Counted from the first letter of the stretch, positions 1-7,833 are shown. The stretch: 17,096 nt of DNA from JBFGFG01 sp041627475 (GCA_041627475.1 JBFKQZ010000037.1:1-17096), one strand, 5' to 3'. Numbers and translations: made by a program. The notes: generated by a model from the letters alone, not told the origin.

Positions 1-460
<460 letters not shown>

Positions 461-836
461 GAAAACGAAACTGTATGTCTGCGAAACGCAGCTACTGGTT
501 TGTTGTTCCAAAGCGGAGAGCCAGTTATGACATGGCTCTCATATTTGTGGGTGTCAGTCCCCACGCCGAAGCGTGGCATCTGACTGTTAAAACTCGTCTG
601 CGCTTTCAGGACCCGAAGGTCCATCCTGCCAGACGGGGTGACTGGTCTCGCGACCAGTCGTTACTGGCTTTTGGCACGCTGTGCAGTTCTCAAGGATCGG
701 TGTCCGTGGCTTGCCGGGTTCCGCTCACCTGCGCAGTGCGCTTCGGAGCTGGCTTCCGACGGGCCACCGTCGTGCTCATCTCGCCCGGAGGGCGGGGACA
801 AGCATCCGGCCGCCGCTCGGGCTGGCCGGACGGGGA
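461..836 (-). promoter_or_regulatory. rRNA operon leader with hairpin array
   Basis: This is the transcribed leader between the promoter array and mature 16S, with no credible gene. It is rich in perfect inverted repeats: 516-523/533-540 (8 bp, 9-nt loop); 561-566/571-576 (6 bp closed by a TTCG loop on the minus strand, extended by 553-557/580-584); 609-613/618-622 (5 bp, TTCG loop); 640-647/652-659 (8 bp, 4-nt loop); 782-786/790-794; and 805-811/824-830 (7 bp, 12-nt loop), which sits directly downstream of the last promoter. By analogy with other rRNA leaders these would take part in antitermination, folding and RNase III processing. The pairing is seen; the roles are inferred. Confidence 0.75.
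673..695 (-). promoter_or_regulatory. boxA-like rRNA antitermination element
   Basis: On the minus strand the sequence starts CCTTGAGAACTGCACAG and continues GCGTGCC. It closely resembles the CTTTGAGAACTCAACAG-type boxA found in actinobacterial rRNA leaders and 16S-23S spacers, where Nus factors load on nascent rRNA. The 8-bp perfect hairpin at 640-659 follows immediately downstream in the transcript, in the position of a boxC-like structure. The match is by eye; Nus binding is inferred from the family. Confidence 0.7.
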
Positions 837-865
837 AGCGTAACGCCGCCCCGTGGGTCTGTCAA
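837..865 (-). promoter_or_regulatory. rRNA promoter, proximal copy (P3)
   Basis: On the minus strand, -35 TTGACA (860-865) and -10 TACGCT (837-842) are separated by 17 bp. The -35 is a perfect consensus and the -10 keeps the TAnnnT pattern. The stretch after the -10 (TCCCCGTCC) is GC-rich, like discriminators of growth-rate-controlled rRNA promoters. It lies about 375 bp upstream of mature 16S. The identity is strongly supported by position and by two similar upstream copies. Confidence 0.7.
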
Positions 866-954
866 ATCGGTGTTCCGCGGTCCCGGAGCCGTGTGAGTGG
901 CTGCCTGGGGCGCGGGCCCCGATCGCTGCAGGACGCTGTCCTGTGCGGCGGGGG

Positions 955-984
955 ACTGTAACCGAGTCGTTCCGGAGGTGTCAA
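955..984 (-). promoter_or_regulatory. rRNA promoter, middle copy (P2)
   Basis: On the minus strand, -35 TTGACA (979-984) and -10 TACAGT (955-960) are separated by 18 bp. The element shares the flank 'CCGATTTGACA' with the proximal promoter. A C-rich discriminator (CCCCCGCC) follows the -10. It lies 118 bp upstream of the equivalent -10 of P3. Confidence 0.7.
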
Positions 985-1074
985 ATCGGCCGGGCCGCTG
1001 CCTCTCGGCTGCGGCTGCCTCCGCGTCGTGCTGGTGCGGTGCGGGCCGTCGTCACCTCTCGGCGACGGCTGGGA

Positions 1075-1105
1075 ACTGTAACGACAGGGGCCCGGTGCGG
1101 GGCAA
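1075..1105 (-). promoter_or_regulatory. rRNA promoter, distal copy (P1), weaker
   Basis: On the minus strand, -35 TTGCCC (1100-1105) and -10 TACAGT (1075-1080) are separated by 19 bp. The -10 and its context (GTTACAGT followed by CCC) repeat those of P2. The -35 is degenerate and the spacer long, so it should be weaker or need an activator. Its -10 lies 120 bp upstream of the P2 -10. Confidence 0.5.
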
Positions 1106-1241
1106 TTCATGCGCTCCCCCGGGGCGCTCAACGCACACCTGACGCGTACACTCCCCTCGTGACGAGGTCCTTGCAGGACTTCTGCCGAAACGTGGGGTAT
1201 TGCAGCCCCGACACCCACCGACGACGAGGCACGGTCCCCGC

Positions 1242-1577
1242 ATGAACACCAAGACGACGACGTACCTGACCACCGCACTGATCCTGGCGGGGTTCCTGCT
1301 CATCGTGCTCGGCTGGAACGGGGCCGCGAGCACGCGGTTCGTCGACGCCCAGCTCCCCTACATCGTGTCCGGCGGCCTCGCCGGGGTCGCGCTGGTCGTG
1401 GCCGGCTGCACGCTCGCGATCATCCAGGAACTGCGCAAGACCGCCGCCACGATCGCCCAGTCGGTCGAGCGCTCGGCTGCCGTGGGGCGCGGCGAGGCCG
1501 ACGACCCCATGCAGGACACGCTCCCCGAGCCGCGCACCGGTTCGAGCATCGAGCGCGAGCCGGTCGTCGCTGACTGA
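1242..1577 (+). CDS. Small two-helix membrane protein, unknown function
   Basis: A 111-residue protein that I do not recognise. Two hydrophobic helices are visible, about residues 10-25 and 40-62, joined by a short loop (GWNGAASTRFVDAQLPY). A hydrophilic, acidic C-terminal tail of about 45 residues follows, with no Cys or obvious catalytic motif in it. The ATG at 1242 is preferred over an in-frame TTG at 1200 because the protein then begins just before the first helix. Only a weak GAGG (1226-1229) lies upstream, at long spacing. The gene is divergent from the rRNA promoters and convergent with livF, so it is probably monocistronic. Third-position GC supports real coding. It may be a generic small membrane protein of the lineage. 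Confidence 0.75.
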   Translation: MNTKTTTYLTTALILAGFLLIVLGWNGAASTRFVDAQLPYIVSGGLAGVALVVAGCTLAIIQELRKTAATIAQSVERSAAVGRGEADDPMQDTLPEPRTGSSIEREPVVAD

Positions 1578-1597
1578 GCACGGCGCCAGACACGAGC

Positions 1598-1625
1598 AAC
1601 GGGGAGGCCGTGAGGCCTCCCCGTT
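1598..1625. terminator. Bidirectional intrinsic-type terminator hairpin
   Basis: A perfect 12-bp inverted repeat (1598-1609 with 1614-1625) has a 4-nt GTGA loop. It sits between the stop codons of the plus-strand small membrane protein (1577) and the minus-strand livF (1644). A/T pairs at the stem base (AA...TT) give short U tracts only, as is common in high-GC actinobacteria. Its convergent position and perfect symmetry support termination for both genes. Confidence 0.85.
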
Positions 1626-1643
1626 CGCTGTTCGACGGCCCGC

Positions 1644-2798
1644 TCAGCCCATGAGCGCCTCGGAGACGACCGCGCGGTCGCGCAGCTCCTCCCCCTCGAG
1701 CACGCGGACCATGCGGCCCTGCTCCATGACGTAGCCGACGTCGGCCACCTCGAGGGCGCCGACGTTCTGCTCGATGAGCATCACGGTCACACCGTCCTCG
1801 TTGATCTGGGCGATGATGTCGAAGACGTCCTTGACGATGACCGGGGCGAGCCCCATGGAGGCCTCGTCGATGATCAGCAGTCGTGGGTCCGCCATGAGGC
1901 CGCGTCCCACGGCGAGCATCTGCTGCTCACCGCCGGACAGCGTCCCGGCGAGCTGCTTCTCACGCTCGCGCAGCCGGGGGAAGTAGTCGAAGACGACCTC
2001 GCGCTGGTGGTCGACCCAGTCGCCGTCCTTGCGCTTGCCCCACGCACCGACCTGCAGGTTGCGGCCGACGGAGAGGTCGGCGAAGACACGGCGGCCCTCG
2101 GGCACCATCACGACGCCGTTCTCGACGGCCTTCGCCGTGCTCCAGCCGGTCACGTCCTCGCCGTCGTACCGGATCGCCCCGCCCCACGGGGCAAGGGCGC
2201 CGGTCACGGTCCAGGCGGTCGTGGTCTTGCCAGCGCCGTTGAGCCCCAGCAGCACCGCCGTCTCGCCGGGCCGGATCTGCATGTCGACGCCCTTGAGCAC
2301 CGGCAGCGACCCGTACCCCGCATCCAGCCCCTCGATCTGGAGGAGCGGCTCAGCGGTCGAGCGCTCACGCGACTTCGTCGTCGACGCCGGTGCCGGCTCG
2401 TCCACCTCGATGCGCGGGAGGGCCGCGGTGTCGTCGGCATCCGCCTCGGCCGCAGTGGCCTCCTCGTCGACCCGCACGGTCACGATCCGGGTCGTCTCGT
2501 CGCGGCCGGGCGCGAACGGCGAGGCCGCAGCAGCGTCCTGGGCGCCGTCCGCGGTGTCGTCGACGTCCGGCTCGTCGACCGCGTCAGGCTCCTCGAGCAC
2601 GACCTCGAGCGGCTCGGCGTCGGCCGGGTCGGTGCTGCCACCGACCACCGGGTAGGCGAACCCGTCGTCGGCGAGCTCGAACCGGACGCCGTCGTCCACG
2701 AACCACTCGGTGCCGTCGGCGTCGCGGTACCACTGCACCTCGTCGCCGACGGTGTCGTCGTGCTGCATCTCGTCTGCCATCTGGGTGTCCTGTGCCAT
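1644..2798 (-). CDS. livF: LivF-type ABC transporter ATPase with acidic N-terminal extension
   Basis: One of two cytoplasmic ATPases powering the adjacent HAAT/Liv-type importer. The ABC domain fills residues 151-384, with Walker A GLNGAGKT (185-192), the LivF-typical PEGRRVF at the Q-loop region (about 233-239), signature LSGGEQQ (287-293), Walker B LLIIDEA (307-313), and EQN in place of a switch histidine, as is usual in LivF. Residues 1-150 are extra, because family members are about 235 residues long. This part is strongly acidic and Pro/Ala-rich, with a small aromatic patch (QWYRDADGTEWFVDDG, about 22-37). The ATG at 2798 is chosen because GAGGAG (2807-2812) lies 8 nt upstream and livG ends 31 bp away. 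No other ATG with a ribosome site precedes the ABC domain, so the extension is probably translated. It is the last gene of the operon, before the hairpin at 1598-1625. Confidence 0.93.
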   Translation of the reverse strand: MAQDTQMADEMQHDDTVGDEVQWYRDADGTEWFVDDGVRFELADDGFAYPVVGGSTDPADAEPLEVVLEEPDAVDEPDVDDTADGAQDAAAASPFAPGRDETTRIVTVRVDEEATAAEADADDTAALPRIEVDEPAPASTTKSRERSTAEPLLQIEGLDAGYGSLPVLKGVDMQIRPGETAVLLGLNGAGKTTTAWTVTGALAPWGGAIRYDGEDVTGWSTAKAVENGVVMVPEGRRVFADLSVGRNLQVGAWGKRKDGDWVDHQREVVFDYFPRLREREKQLAGTLSGGEQQMLAVGRGLMADPRLLIIDEASMGLAPVIVKDVFDIIAQINEDGVTVMLIEQNVGALEVADVGYVMEQGRMVRVLEGEELRDRAVVSEALMG

Positions 2799-2829
2799 CG
2801 CGGTGGCTCCTCGAAGTCTGCCGGCGCGC

Positions 2830-3678
2830 TCAGGCCAGCGTGGCTGCGCCCTCGCCCATGTAGGCCTCGGCGACGTCACGGTTGGTCCGGATCGTCTCCG
2901 GCAGCCCCTCCGCCAGCAGCTGGCCGAAGTTGAGCACGTAGACGTAGTCGCACACGCGCAGCATGAACGGCACGTGGTGCTCGATGATGACGATGGTCAG
3001 GCCGAGCTCACGACGCATCCGCAGCAGGCGCTCACCGAAGATCTCCGACTCCTCGGGGCCGAGGCCGGCGAGCGGCTCGTCGAGCATGAGGATGTCGGGG
3101 TCGGTGGCGAGCACGGCGGCCACCTCGACCTGCTTGAGCATGCCGTAGGAGAGCCCGCCGAGGCGCTCGTCCGCCAGGTGCAGCAGGTCGAGGTAGTCGA
3201 GCACCTCGAACGCGCGCTCGCGCATCGTCGCCTCCTCCTCCAGCGACCACGGCATGCCGAGCATGCCGGCCGCGACGGAGTACTTGACGTGCTGGTGCTG
3301 CGAGACCATGAGGTTCTCGAGCACGGTGAACGAGCGCACGAGGCCCACCTGCTGGAACGAGCGGCCGATGCCGAGGTTCGCGCGCTGGTCGGGGCGCAGG
3401 TCGGTCACCCGCTCACCGCGGATGAAGACATCGCCGGTCGTGGGCTTGTAGAAGCCGGTCACGCAGTTGAAGAAGGTCGTCTTGCCCGCGCCGTTGGGGC
3501 CGATGAAGCCGACGATCTCGTACTCGTTGACCTCCATGTCGACGTCCTGCAGTGCCTGCAGGCCGCCGAAGCGGATGCCGATCCCCCGGGTCGACAGGAC
3601 GGGGACGCGGTCCGGCGTGGCGCCGCCGCGCTCCGCCTGCCGGGCGGCGAGGCTGCTGATGCGGTCGATGGTGCTCAT
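2830..3678 (-). CDS. livG: LivG-type ABC transporter ATPase
   Basis: The second cytoplasmic ATPase of the importer, 282 residues and slightly longer than typical because of a 25-residue polar N-terminus. Visible motifs are Walker A GPNGAGKT (60-67), Q-loop SFQQ (107-110), signature LSYGMLKQ (176-183, the usual LivG variant of LSGGQ), Walker B ILMLDEP (196-202), the D-loop region AGLGPEE, and the switch histidine in IEHH (H234). The Arg-Ser-Phe-Gln-Gln segment and the C-terminal AYMGEG are characteristic of LivG. The ATG is preceded by GGAG at 6 nt spacing. The livM stop lies 12 bp upstream and livF starts 31 bp downstream. LivG and LivF would form the heterodimer that drives LivH/LivM. Confidence 0.96.
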   Translation of the reverse strand: MSTIDRISSLAARQAERGGATPDRVPVLSTRGIGIRFGGLQALQDVDMEVNEYEIVGFIGPNGAGKTTFFNCVTGFYKPTTGDVFIRGERVTDLRPDQRANLGIGRSFQQVGLVRSFTVLENLMVSQHQHVKYSVAAGMLGMPWSLEEEATMRERAFEVLDYLDLLHLADERLGGLSYGMLKQVEVAAVLATDPDILMLDEPLAGLGPEESEIFGERLLRMRRELGLTIVIIEHHVPFMLRVCDYVYVLNFGQLLAEGLPETIRTNRDVAEAYMGEGAATLA

Positions 3679-3690
3679 GTCAGACTCCGT

Positions 3691-5073
3691 TCACGGCCGC
3701 ATGCTGGAGGAACCAGCGGCCGAGCCGCCGCCGACCGAGGTCGACTTCTCCTCGTGGAACTTGCCGAACGACAGCCAGCGCAGCGGCGCCTCGAGCTGCT
3801 CGGCGATGCCGCCCGGGAACTGGATCAGGGTGACCAGCAGCAGGACGACGCCGATGACCGGCTCGATCAGCGGGGTGATCGACGTGAAGATGCAGTAGCC
3901 GCCGAGCGCGCCGAAGGCGCCGCCGAGGCCGACCACGGCACCGAGCCACGCGGCCCCGAGGAAGATGAGGCCACCCAGCACGCGCTGCACGTGGGTGCGC
4001 CGCTCCCCCAGCGCGAGGTGGCGGACCGCCTCGATGCCGACGCCGAGCAGCACCAGGCCGAACACGCCGGCGACCACGCGCGGCGGCGCCGTCGCGCAGA
4101 CGTCCAGCGCACCCTCGCCGCCCTCCTCGGCGACACCCCAGCCGGGGGTGTCGTGCAGGGCGGTCAGGATCGGTGCGAGGCCGGCGAAGACGAAGCCGCC
4201 GAGCACCACGCCGGGACGTGACCCGACGCCGCCGACCGTCGTCATCAGGACGTAGGTCAACGCGACGGTGAGGGTGAAGGACTCGGGCGAGACGAACACC
4301 TGCGTCGAGGCGAACAGTGCGCCGGCGATGCCGGCCACGGCGCCCGAGAGCCCGAAGGCGAGCAGGGTGAAGGCGCGGACGTTGATGCCCCACGACGCCG
4401 CGACGCGCGAGTCGTCGCGCAGCGCCTGGACGGCACGGCCGCCGCGTGAGGACGTGAAGCGCCAGTCGAGCACCCAGATGGCCGCGAGGAACGCGAGCGC
4501 GAGCCACGCGTAGCGCACGTCACCGGTGATCGACCCGGCGTAGTCGGCCGCGGGTTCCACGAAGGCGGGCCGCGGCGCCTGGGCGCCCGCACCACCACCG
4601 GTCAGGGCGGTGATGTTGAAGACCACTTCCTTGGTGAACAGGCCGTACGCGAGCGTCACGATGGCGAAGAAGAAGCCCTGGACCCGCAGCGCCAGCACGC
4701 CGATGAGCAGCGCCTGCAGTGCGCCGACCAGCATGGCGACCGCCACCGCGGCGAGCCACGGCAGGCCGACGTTGGTCAGGATGTAGGCGGCGGTGAACGC
4801 GCCGACGCCGACGAACGCCTGGTGGCCGAGCGACACGGTGCCCGTGTAGCCGATCAGGATGTTCATCGACAGGGCGATGATGCCGAACACGAAGGCGCGC
4901 GTGACCAGGTTCACCTGGACGTCCGGGACGATCAGCGGCGCCGCGATGGCGGCCGCCATCAGCAGGCCGAAGACGGCGAGGCGCGCGATGCGGCCGGCGG
5001 GCGACGGTGTCCACGGGTTGCGTGGGTCGTCGGTGCCGAGCTCGCTGGGGGCGGGTGCGGTCGTGGTCGCCAT
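3691..5073 (-). CDS. livM: LivM-type branched-chain permease, enlarged
   Basis: An integral membrane permease of the importer with multiple hydrophobic helices. The LivM signature is present as GYTGTVSLGHQAFVGVGA (75-92), followed by the EAA-like cytoplasmic loop RDDSRVAASWGINV (219-232). At 460 residues it is well beyond the usual 300-360. A polar N-terminus of about 25 residues precedes helix 1. About 100 residues (roughly 308-405) separate the conserved GGVGSRPG region from the final hydrophobic segment. This block has a Cys-containing loop, a basic stretch (LGERRTHVQR) and apparently two or more extra helices. A Ser/Gly-rich tail ends the protein. The ATG follows the livH stop by 3 bp, with GGAGG 8 nt upstream inside livH, implying translational coupling. 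The substrate cannot be read from sequence. Confidence 0.94.
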   Translation of the reverse strand: MATTTAPAPSELGTDDPRNPWTPSPAGRIARLAVFGLLMAAAIAAPLIVPDVQVNLVTRAFVFGIIALSMNILIGYTGTVSLGHQAFVGVGAFTAAYILTNVGLPWLAAVAVAMLVGALQALLIGVLALRVQGFFFAIVTLAYGLFTKEVVFNITALTGGGAGAQAPRPAFVEPAADYAGSITGDVRYAWLALAFLAAIWVLDWRFTSSRGGRAVQALRDDSRVAASWGINVRAFTLLAFGLSGAVAGIAGALFASTQVFVSPESFTLTVALTYVLMTTVGGVGSRPGVVLGGFVFAGLAPILTALHDTPGWGVAEEGGEGALDVCATAPPRVVAGVFGLVLLGVGIEAVRHLALGERRTHVQRVLGGLIFLGAAWLGAVVGLGGAFGALGGYCIFTSITPLIEPVIGVVLLLVTLIQFPGGIAEQLEAPLRWLSFGKFHEEKSTSVGGGSAAGSSSMRP

Positions 5074-5076
5074 CGG

Positions 5077-6192
5077 TCAGGCCTCCTTGCCGAACAGGCC
5101 GCGAGGGCGGAAGAGCAGGACGAGCAGCAGCACACCGAACGTGGCCAGCTGCGGCGGGCCGGGGACCGACCAGCCGTTGGCGCCCACGGCCGAGTTCGCG
5201 AAGGTCTGCACGATCCCGAGCAGCAGCGAGCCGACCACGGCGCCCGGCATCGAGGTGATGCCGCCGAGGACGGCCGCGACGATCGCGGGGACGAGGAACA
5301 GCGAGGTCATGAACCCGGGCGTGATCGACTGGAACACGCCACCACCGAGGATCCCGGCCAGCGCACCGAAGGCACCGGCGGTGCCCCAGGCGAGGGCCGA
5401 CATCGCGGTGACGGAGACACCCGACAGCTGGGCGGCGAAGGGCTCCTGCGACGTGGCCAGCAGGGCGGTGCCGGCCGGCGTGCGGAAGAAGACACCGAGT
5501 GCGGCTGCGACGACGACGAGGATCGCCGTGGTCAGCAGGAACTGGTAGGTGATGTTGACGCCGCCGACGGCGAACGTGCCCTCGGCGCCGAGGCAGGCAC
5601 CCTCTGCCGTGGTCGACAGGCAGAGGCCGCCGAGCTCGACGCCGCTCGGCCCGCCCGCGAGGAACTGCGGGAACGAGCGCGGGAGCGCCTCGAAGTAGAG
5701 GACCTCGGCCCCCACGAGCAGCAGCGCGACACCGATCGTCGCCACGAGGGTCGTGACCGGCGCGGCGTTCTGCAGCTGCTGGACGATGCCGAGGTTGATC
5801 AGCACGGCGAGCACCGCGCCGACCATGATCGCCAGGATGCTCCAACCGACCATCTCGAGGAACGCGACCTCGTTCTGCTGCAGGATCACGCTCTTGTCGA
5901 ACCCGGCCAGGCCGAGGTAGACGACGAAGGCCGCGACCGTGCCGATCTCACCCTGGGCGAAGTTGAGGACGCGCGTGGACTTGTAGACCAGCGCGATGCC
6001 CAGGGCGACCAGCGCGTAGACGACGCCGGTCTGCGTGCCGTTGACGAGCACGCTGAGCAGGCTCACGTTCAGCAGGGAGGCCAGGACCACGACGGCGATG
6101 ACGGCACCCAGGGAGGCACCGACCCGCACGAGCCGGCCCTCCTCGGGCCCGAGCACGCGGTCGAAGACGGACGATGATGTCAGCGAAGCCAT
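5077..6192 (-). CDS. livH: LivH-type branched-chain permease
   Basis: The partner permease of the importer, 371 residues (family about 290-310), with roughly eight to nine hydrophobic segments. The conserved LivH block LVALGIALVYKSTRVLNFAQ (61-80) is continued by GEIG. The cytoplasmic EAA-type loop falls near TSQEPFAAQLSGVS (247-260), and a GGITSMPGAVVGS stretch (310-322) precedes the final helix and the typical LFRPRGLFG ending. A longer extracytoplasmic loop at about 170-212 holds two cysteines (C191, C200) that could form a disulfide. AGGAGG lies 5 nt before the ATG and overlaps the stop region of the binding-protein gene, 10 bp away. It is likely co-translated within the operon. Confidence 0.95.
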   Translation of the reverse strand: MASLTSSSVFDRVLGPEEGRLVRVGASLGAVIAVVVLASLLNVSLLSVLVNGTQTGVVYALVALGIALVYKSTRVLNFAQGEIGTVAAFVVYLGLAGFDKSVILQQNEVAFLEMVGWSILAIMVGAVLAVLINLGIVQQLQNAAPVTTLVATIGVALLLVGAEVLYFEALPRSFPQFLAGGPSGVELGGLCLSTTAEGACLGAEGTFAVGGVNITYQFLLTTAILVVVAAALGVFFRTPAGTALLATSQEPFAAQLSGVSVTAMSALAWGTAGAFGALAGILGGGVFQSITPGFMTSLFLVPAIVAAVLGGITSMPGAVVGSLLLGIVQTFANSAVGANGWSVPGPPQLATFGVLLLVLLFRPRGLFGKEA

Positions 6193-6202
6193 GCCGGCCT
6201 CC

Positions 6203-7792
6203 TCAGAAGCCGGTGGCGAACTGGTGCAGGGTCACGTGCTGGCCCTTGTTGCAGTCAGCCTTGAGCACGTGGGCGGAGTTGGCACCGAAGTGGCCGCGGC
6301 CCGGGTAGTCCAGCGCCGGGTAGACCCCGGTCTGGATCGTGCCGCTGCCGCCCTCGGTGACCGCACGGAAGTCCTCACGGGTGAGGTCGTTGCCGTAGAT
6401 CGAGCCGTAGGTGTCGAACAGCTGGCGCTGGGTCTTCGCGAGCCCCCACAGCGCGTACGCGATGTCGTCGGCAGGGGTCTTGAACTTCTGCGACGCCTGG
6501 AAGAACTCCGGGTCCGCCTTGTCCAGCCCCTGGTAGGGGTGCAGGAAGATGCCCCCGTCGATGCCGGTGTCCGGGTCGCCGCAGCCGGACGCGAGGACCG
6601 CGTTGATGGCCTTGGAGATGCCGACACCGACGTACTGCGGGTTGTAGCTGAACTGGTTGGTCGCGGTGTTCGCGAAGTTCAGGTAGTCGACGGGCGACGA
6701 CAGGATGTAGATCGTGTTGATGCCCTTGTCGCGGAACCGCTTGGCCGTGTCGCCGTACCAGGACGTGTCACCCTTGGGGTGGCGGTAGATCTCGACGGCC
6801 TGGAGACCGTTCTCGGTCAGGCCCTGCTTGAACCCGCGCTCGGCGTCGTCGAAGTTCGGGGTGGCCGTGATGATCACGCCGATCTTGGCGTTGGCCCCCA
6901 GCTCCTTGACCCCGTCGGGGTTCTTGCGGATGTACTGGGCGAGCAGGCCGCCCTGCTGGCGGTAGGTCATCGAGGCGGCGAAGTACCACGGGTTCTGCTC
7001 GAGACCCGCCTCGGTCACGCCCGCCGAGAAGTACGGGAACGACTGCGCCTCGGCGAGCTGGCCGCAGGCCTTGATCTGGTCGGTGCCACCACCACCGACG
7101 AGCAGGAACGACGACGCGGCGAGCTCCTTGCAGACCTGGATGGCCTCCTCGGGTCGGTACTTGTCGTCGCGGTACTCGACGTTGACCTTGGAGCGGCCGA
7201 GGACGGTCTGGCCCTTCTCCTCGAAGATCCAGCGCCAGTAGGTGTCACGGGCCTTCTCGAAGGAGGTCGTCGGCAGCGGCGCCGCACCGGTGGCCGGCGC
7301 GTGCACTGCGACGGTGATCGCGTCCTTCGTCACGCCGGTGCGGTCCGAACCGGTCGGCTTGGCCGTCCCGGTGGGTGGCGGCGCCTGGTCGCCACCGCCA
7401 CCGCCACCACCGTCGCCAGTGCCGCCACCACCACCGCCGTCGGTCGTGCCGCCGTCGCCGCCTCCCGTGTTCGTCCCGCTGCCCGAGCCGGTGTTGGTGC
7501 CGGACGTGTCGGTCCCGGTCGTGTCGGTGCCGGTCGTCCCGGTACCGGTGTCCGTCCCGGTCGTGCCGGTGCCGGTCGTCCCGGTACCGGTGACATCGGT
7601 GCCGGTGTCGGTCCCGGGGGTGACGGTGCCGTCGCCGGAGACCTGCTCGGCGGGTGCGCCGAGGGTCGTGGTGCCGGTGCCGTCCACACCGTTGCCGATG
7701 TGGGCGACCTCGGGCTTCTGGCCACAGGCCGCGACGACGAGGCCCGTCAGGGCCACGGCCGCGAAGGTCCGGAGGGGTGTGGTGCTGCGCAT
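6203..7792 (-). CDS. Liv-type solute-binding lipoprotein with long Gly/Thr linker
   Basis: The extracytoplasmic receptor of the importer (periplasmic binding protein type I, Leu/Ile/Val-binding-like). Residues 1-22 form a lipoprotein signal ending in the lipobox LVVAAC, with C23 as the lipidated residue. Residues about 36-148 form a low-complexity linker, first Thr/Gly (TGTGTTGTGTTGTD-like) and then almost pure Gly with some Asp. The two-lobed domain spans about 150-525. Recognisable family elements include YRDDKYRPEEAIQVCKEL (207-224), the first-lobe end LLVGGGGTD, and IGVIITATPNFDDAERGF (304-321). The linker would let the receptor extend through the cell wall. GAGG lies 5 nt before the ATG. 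It is the first gene of the importer operon. The ligand is unknown; amino acids, amides or urea-type compounds are possible. Confidence 0.92.
   Translation of the reverse strand: MRSTTPLRTFAAVALTGLVVAACGQKPEVAHIGNGVDGTGTTTLGAPAEQVSGDGTVTPGTDTGTDVTGTGTTGTGTTGTDTGTGTTGTDTTGTDTSGTNTGSGSGTNTGGGDGGTTDGGGGGGTGDGGGGGGGDQAPPPTGTAKPTGSDRTGVTKDAITVAVHAPATGAAPLPTTSFEKARDTYWRWIFEEKGQTVLGRSKVNVEYRDDKYRPEEAIQVCKELAASSFLLVGGGGTDQIKACGQLAEAQSFPYFSAGVTEAGLEQNPWYFAASMTYRQQGGLLAQYIRKNPDGVKELGANAKIGVIITATPNFDDAERGFKQGLTENGLQAVEIYRHPKGDTSWYGDTAKRFRDKGINTIYILSSPVDYLNFANTATNQFSYNPQYVGVGISKAINAVLASGCGDPDTGIDGGIFLHPYQGLDKADPEFFQASQKFKTPADDIAYALWGLAKTQRQLFDTYGSIYGNDLTREDFRAVTEGGSGTIQTGVYPALDYPGRGHFGANSAHVLKADCNKGQHVTLHQFATGF
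7509..7592. repeat. 42-bp tandem repeat, two copies, in linker-coding DNA
   Basis: 7509-7550 and 7551-7592 match at 40 of 42 positions by eye (differences at 7511/7553 and 7524/7566). The copies are in frame, each encoding 14 residues of the Thr/Gly linker of the binding lipoprotein. They are embedded in a wider degenerate array of GGTGCCGGTCGT-like units (about 7490-7615). Such repeats can expand or contract by slippage and so vary linker length between strains. Confidence 0.85.
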
Positions 7793-7815
7793 CGGTACCT
7801 CGACGTGCTGGGCAT

Positions 7816-7833
7816 GACCGTCGGACGACGGTC
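7816..7833. promoter_or_regulatory. 7-bp inverted repeat upstream of importer operon
   Basis: GACCGTC (7816-7822) and GACGGTC (7827-7833) form a perfect 7-bp dyad with a 4-nt loop, 24 bp upstream of the binding-protein start. It lacks a T tract for a conventional terminator. It could be an operator or an mRNA hairpin in the leader. The role is inferred from position only. Confidence 0.4.

Noticed and set aside
1147..1203. Possible promoter for the small membrane protein (TACACT at 1147-1152, or TTGCAG with TATTGC)
   Set aside because: TACACT has no -35 at proper spacing, and the TTGCAG/TATTGC pair is 21 bp apart. Neither is good enough to call.
862..1278. Open frames on both strands in the rRNA promoter region
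   Set aside because: Arg/Pro/Gly-rich sequence with no ribosome site. The region is better explained as tandem promoters.
7349..7620. Repeated GGTGCCGGTCGT-like units resembling a CRISPR or intergenic repeat array
   Set aside because: The units lie in frame inside the binding-protein gene and encode a Thr/Gly linker. There are no unique spacers.
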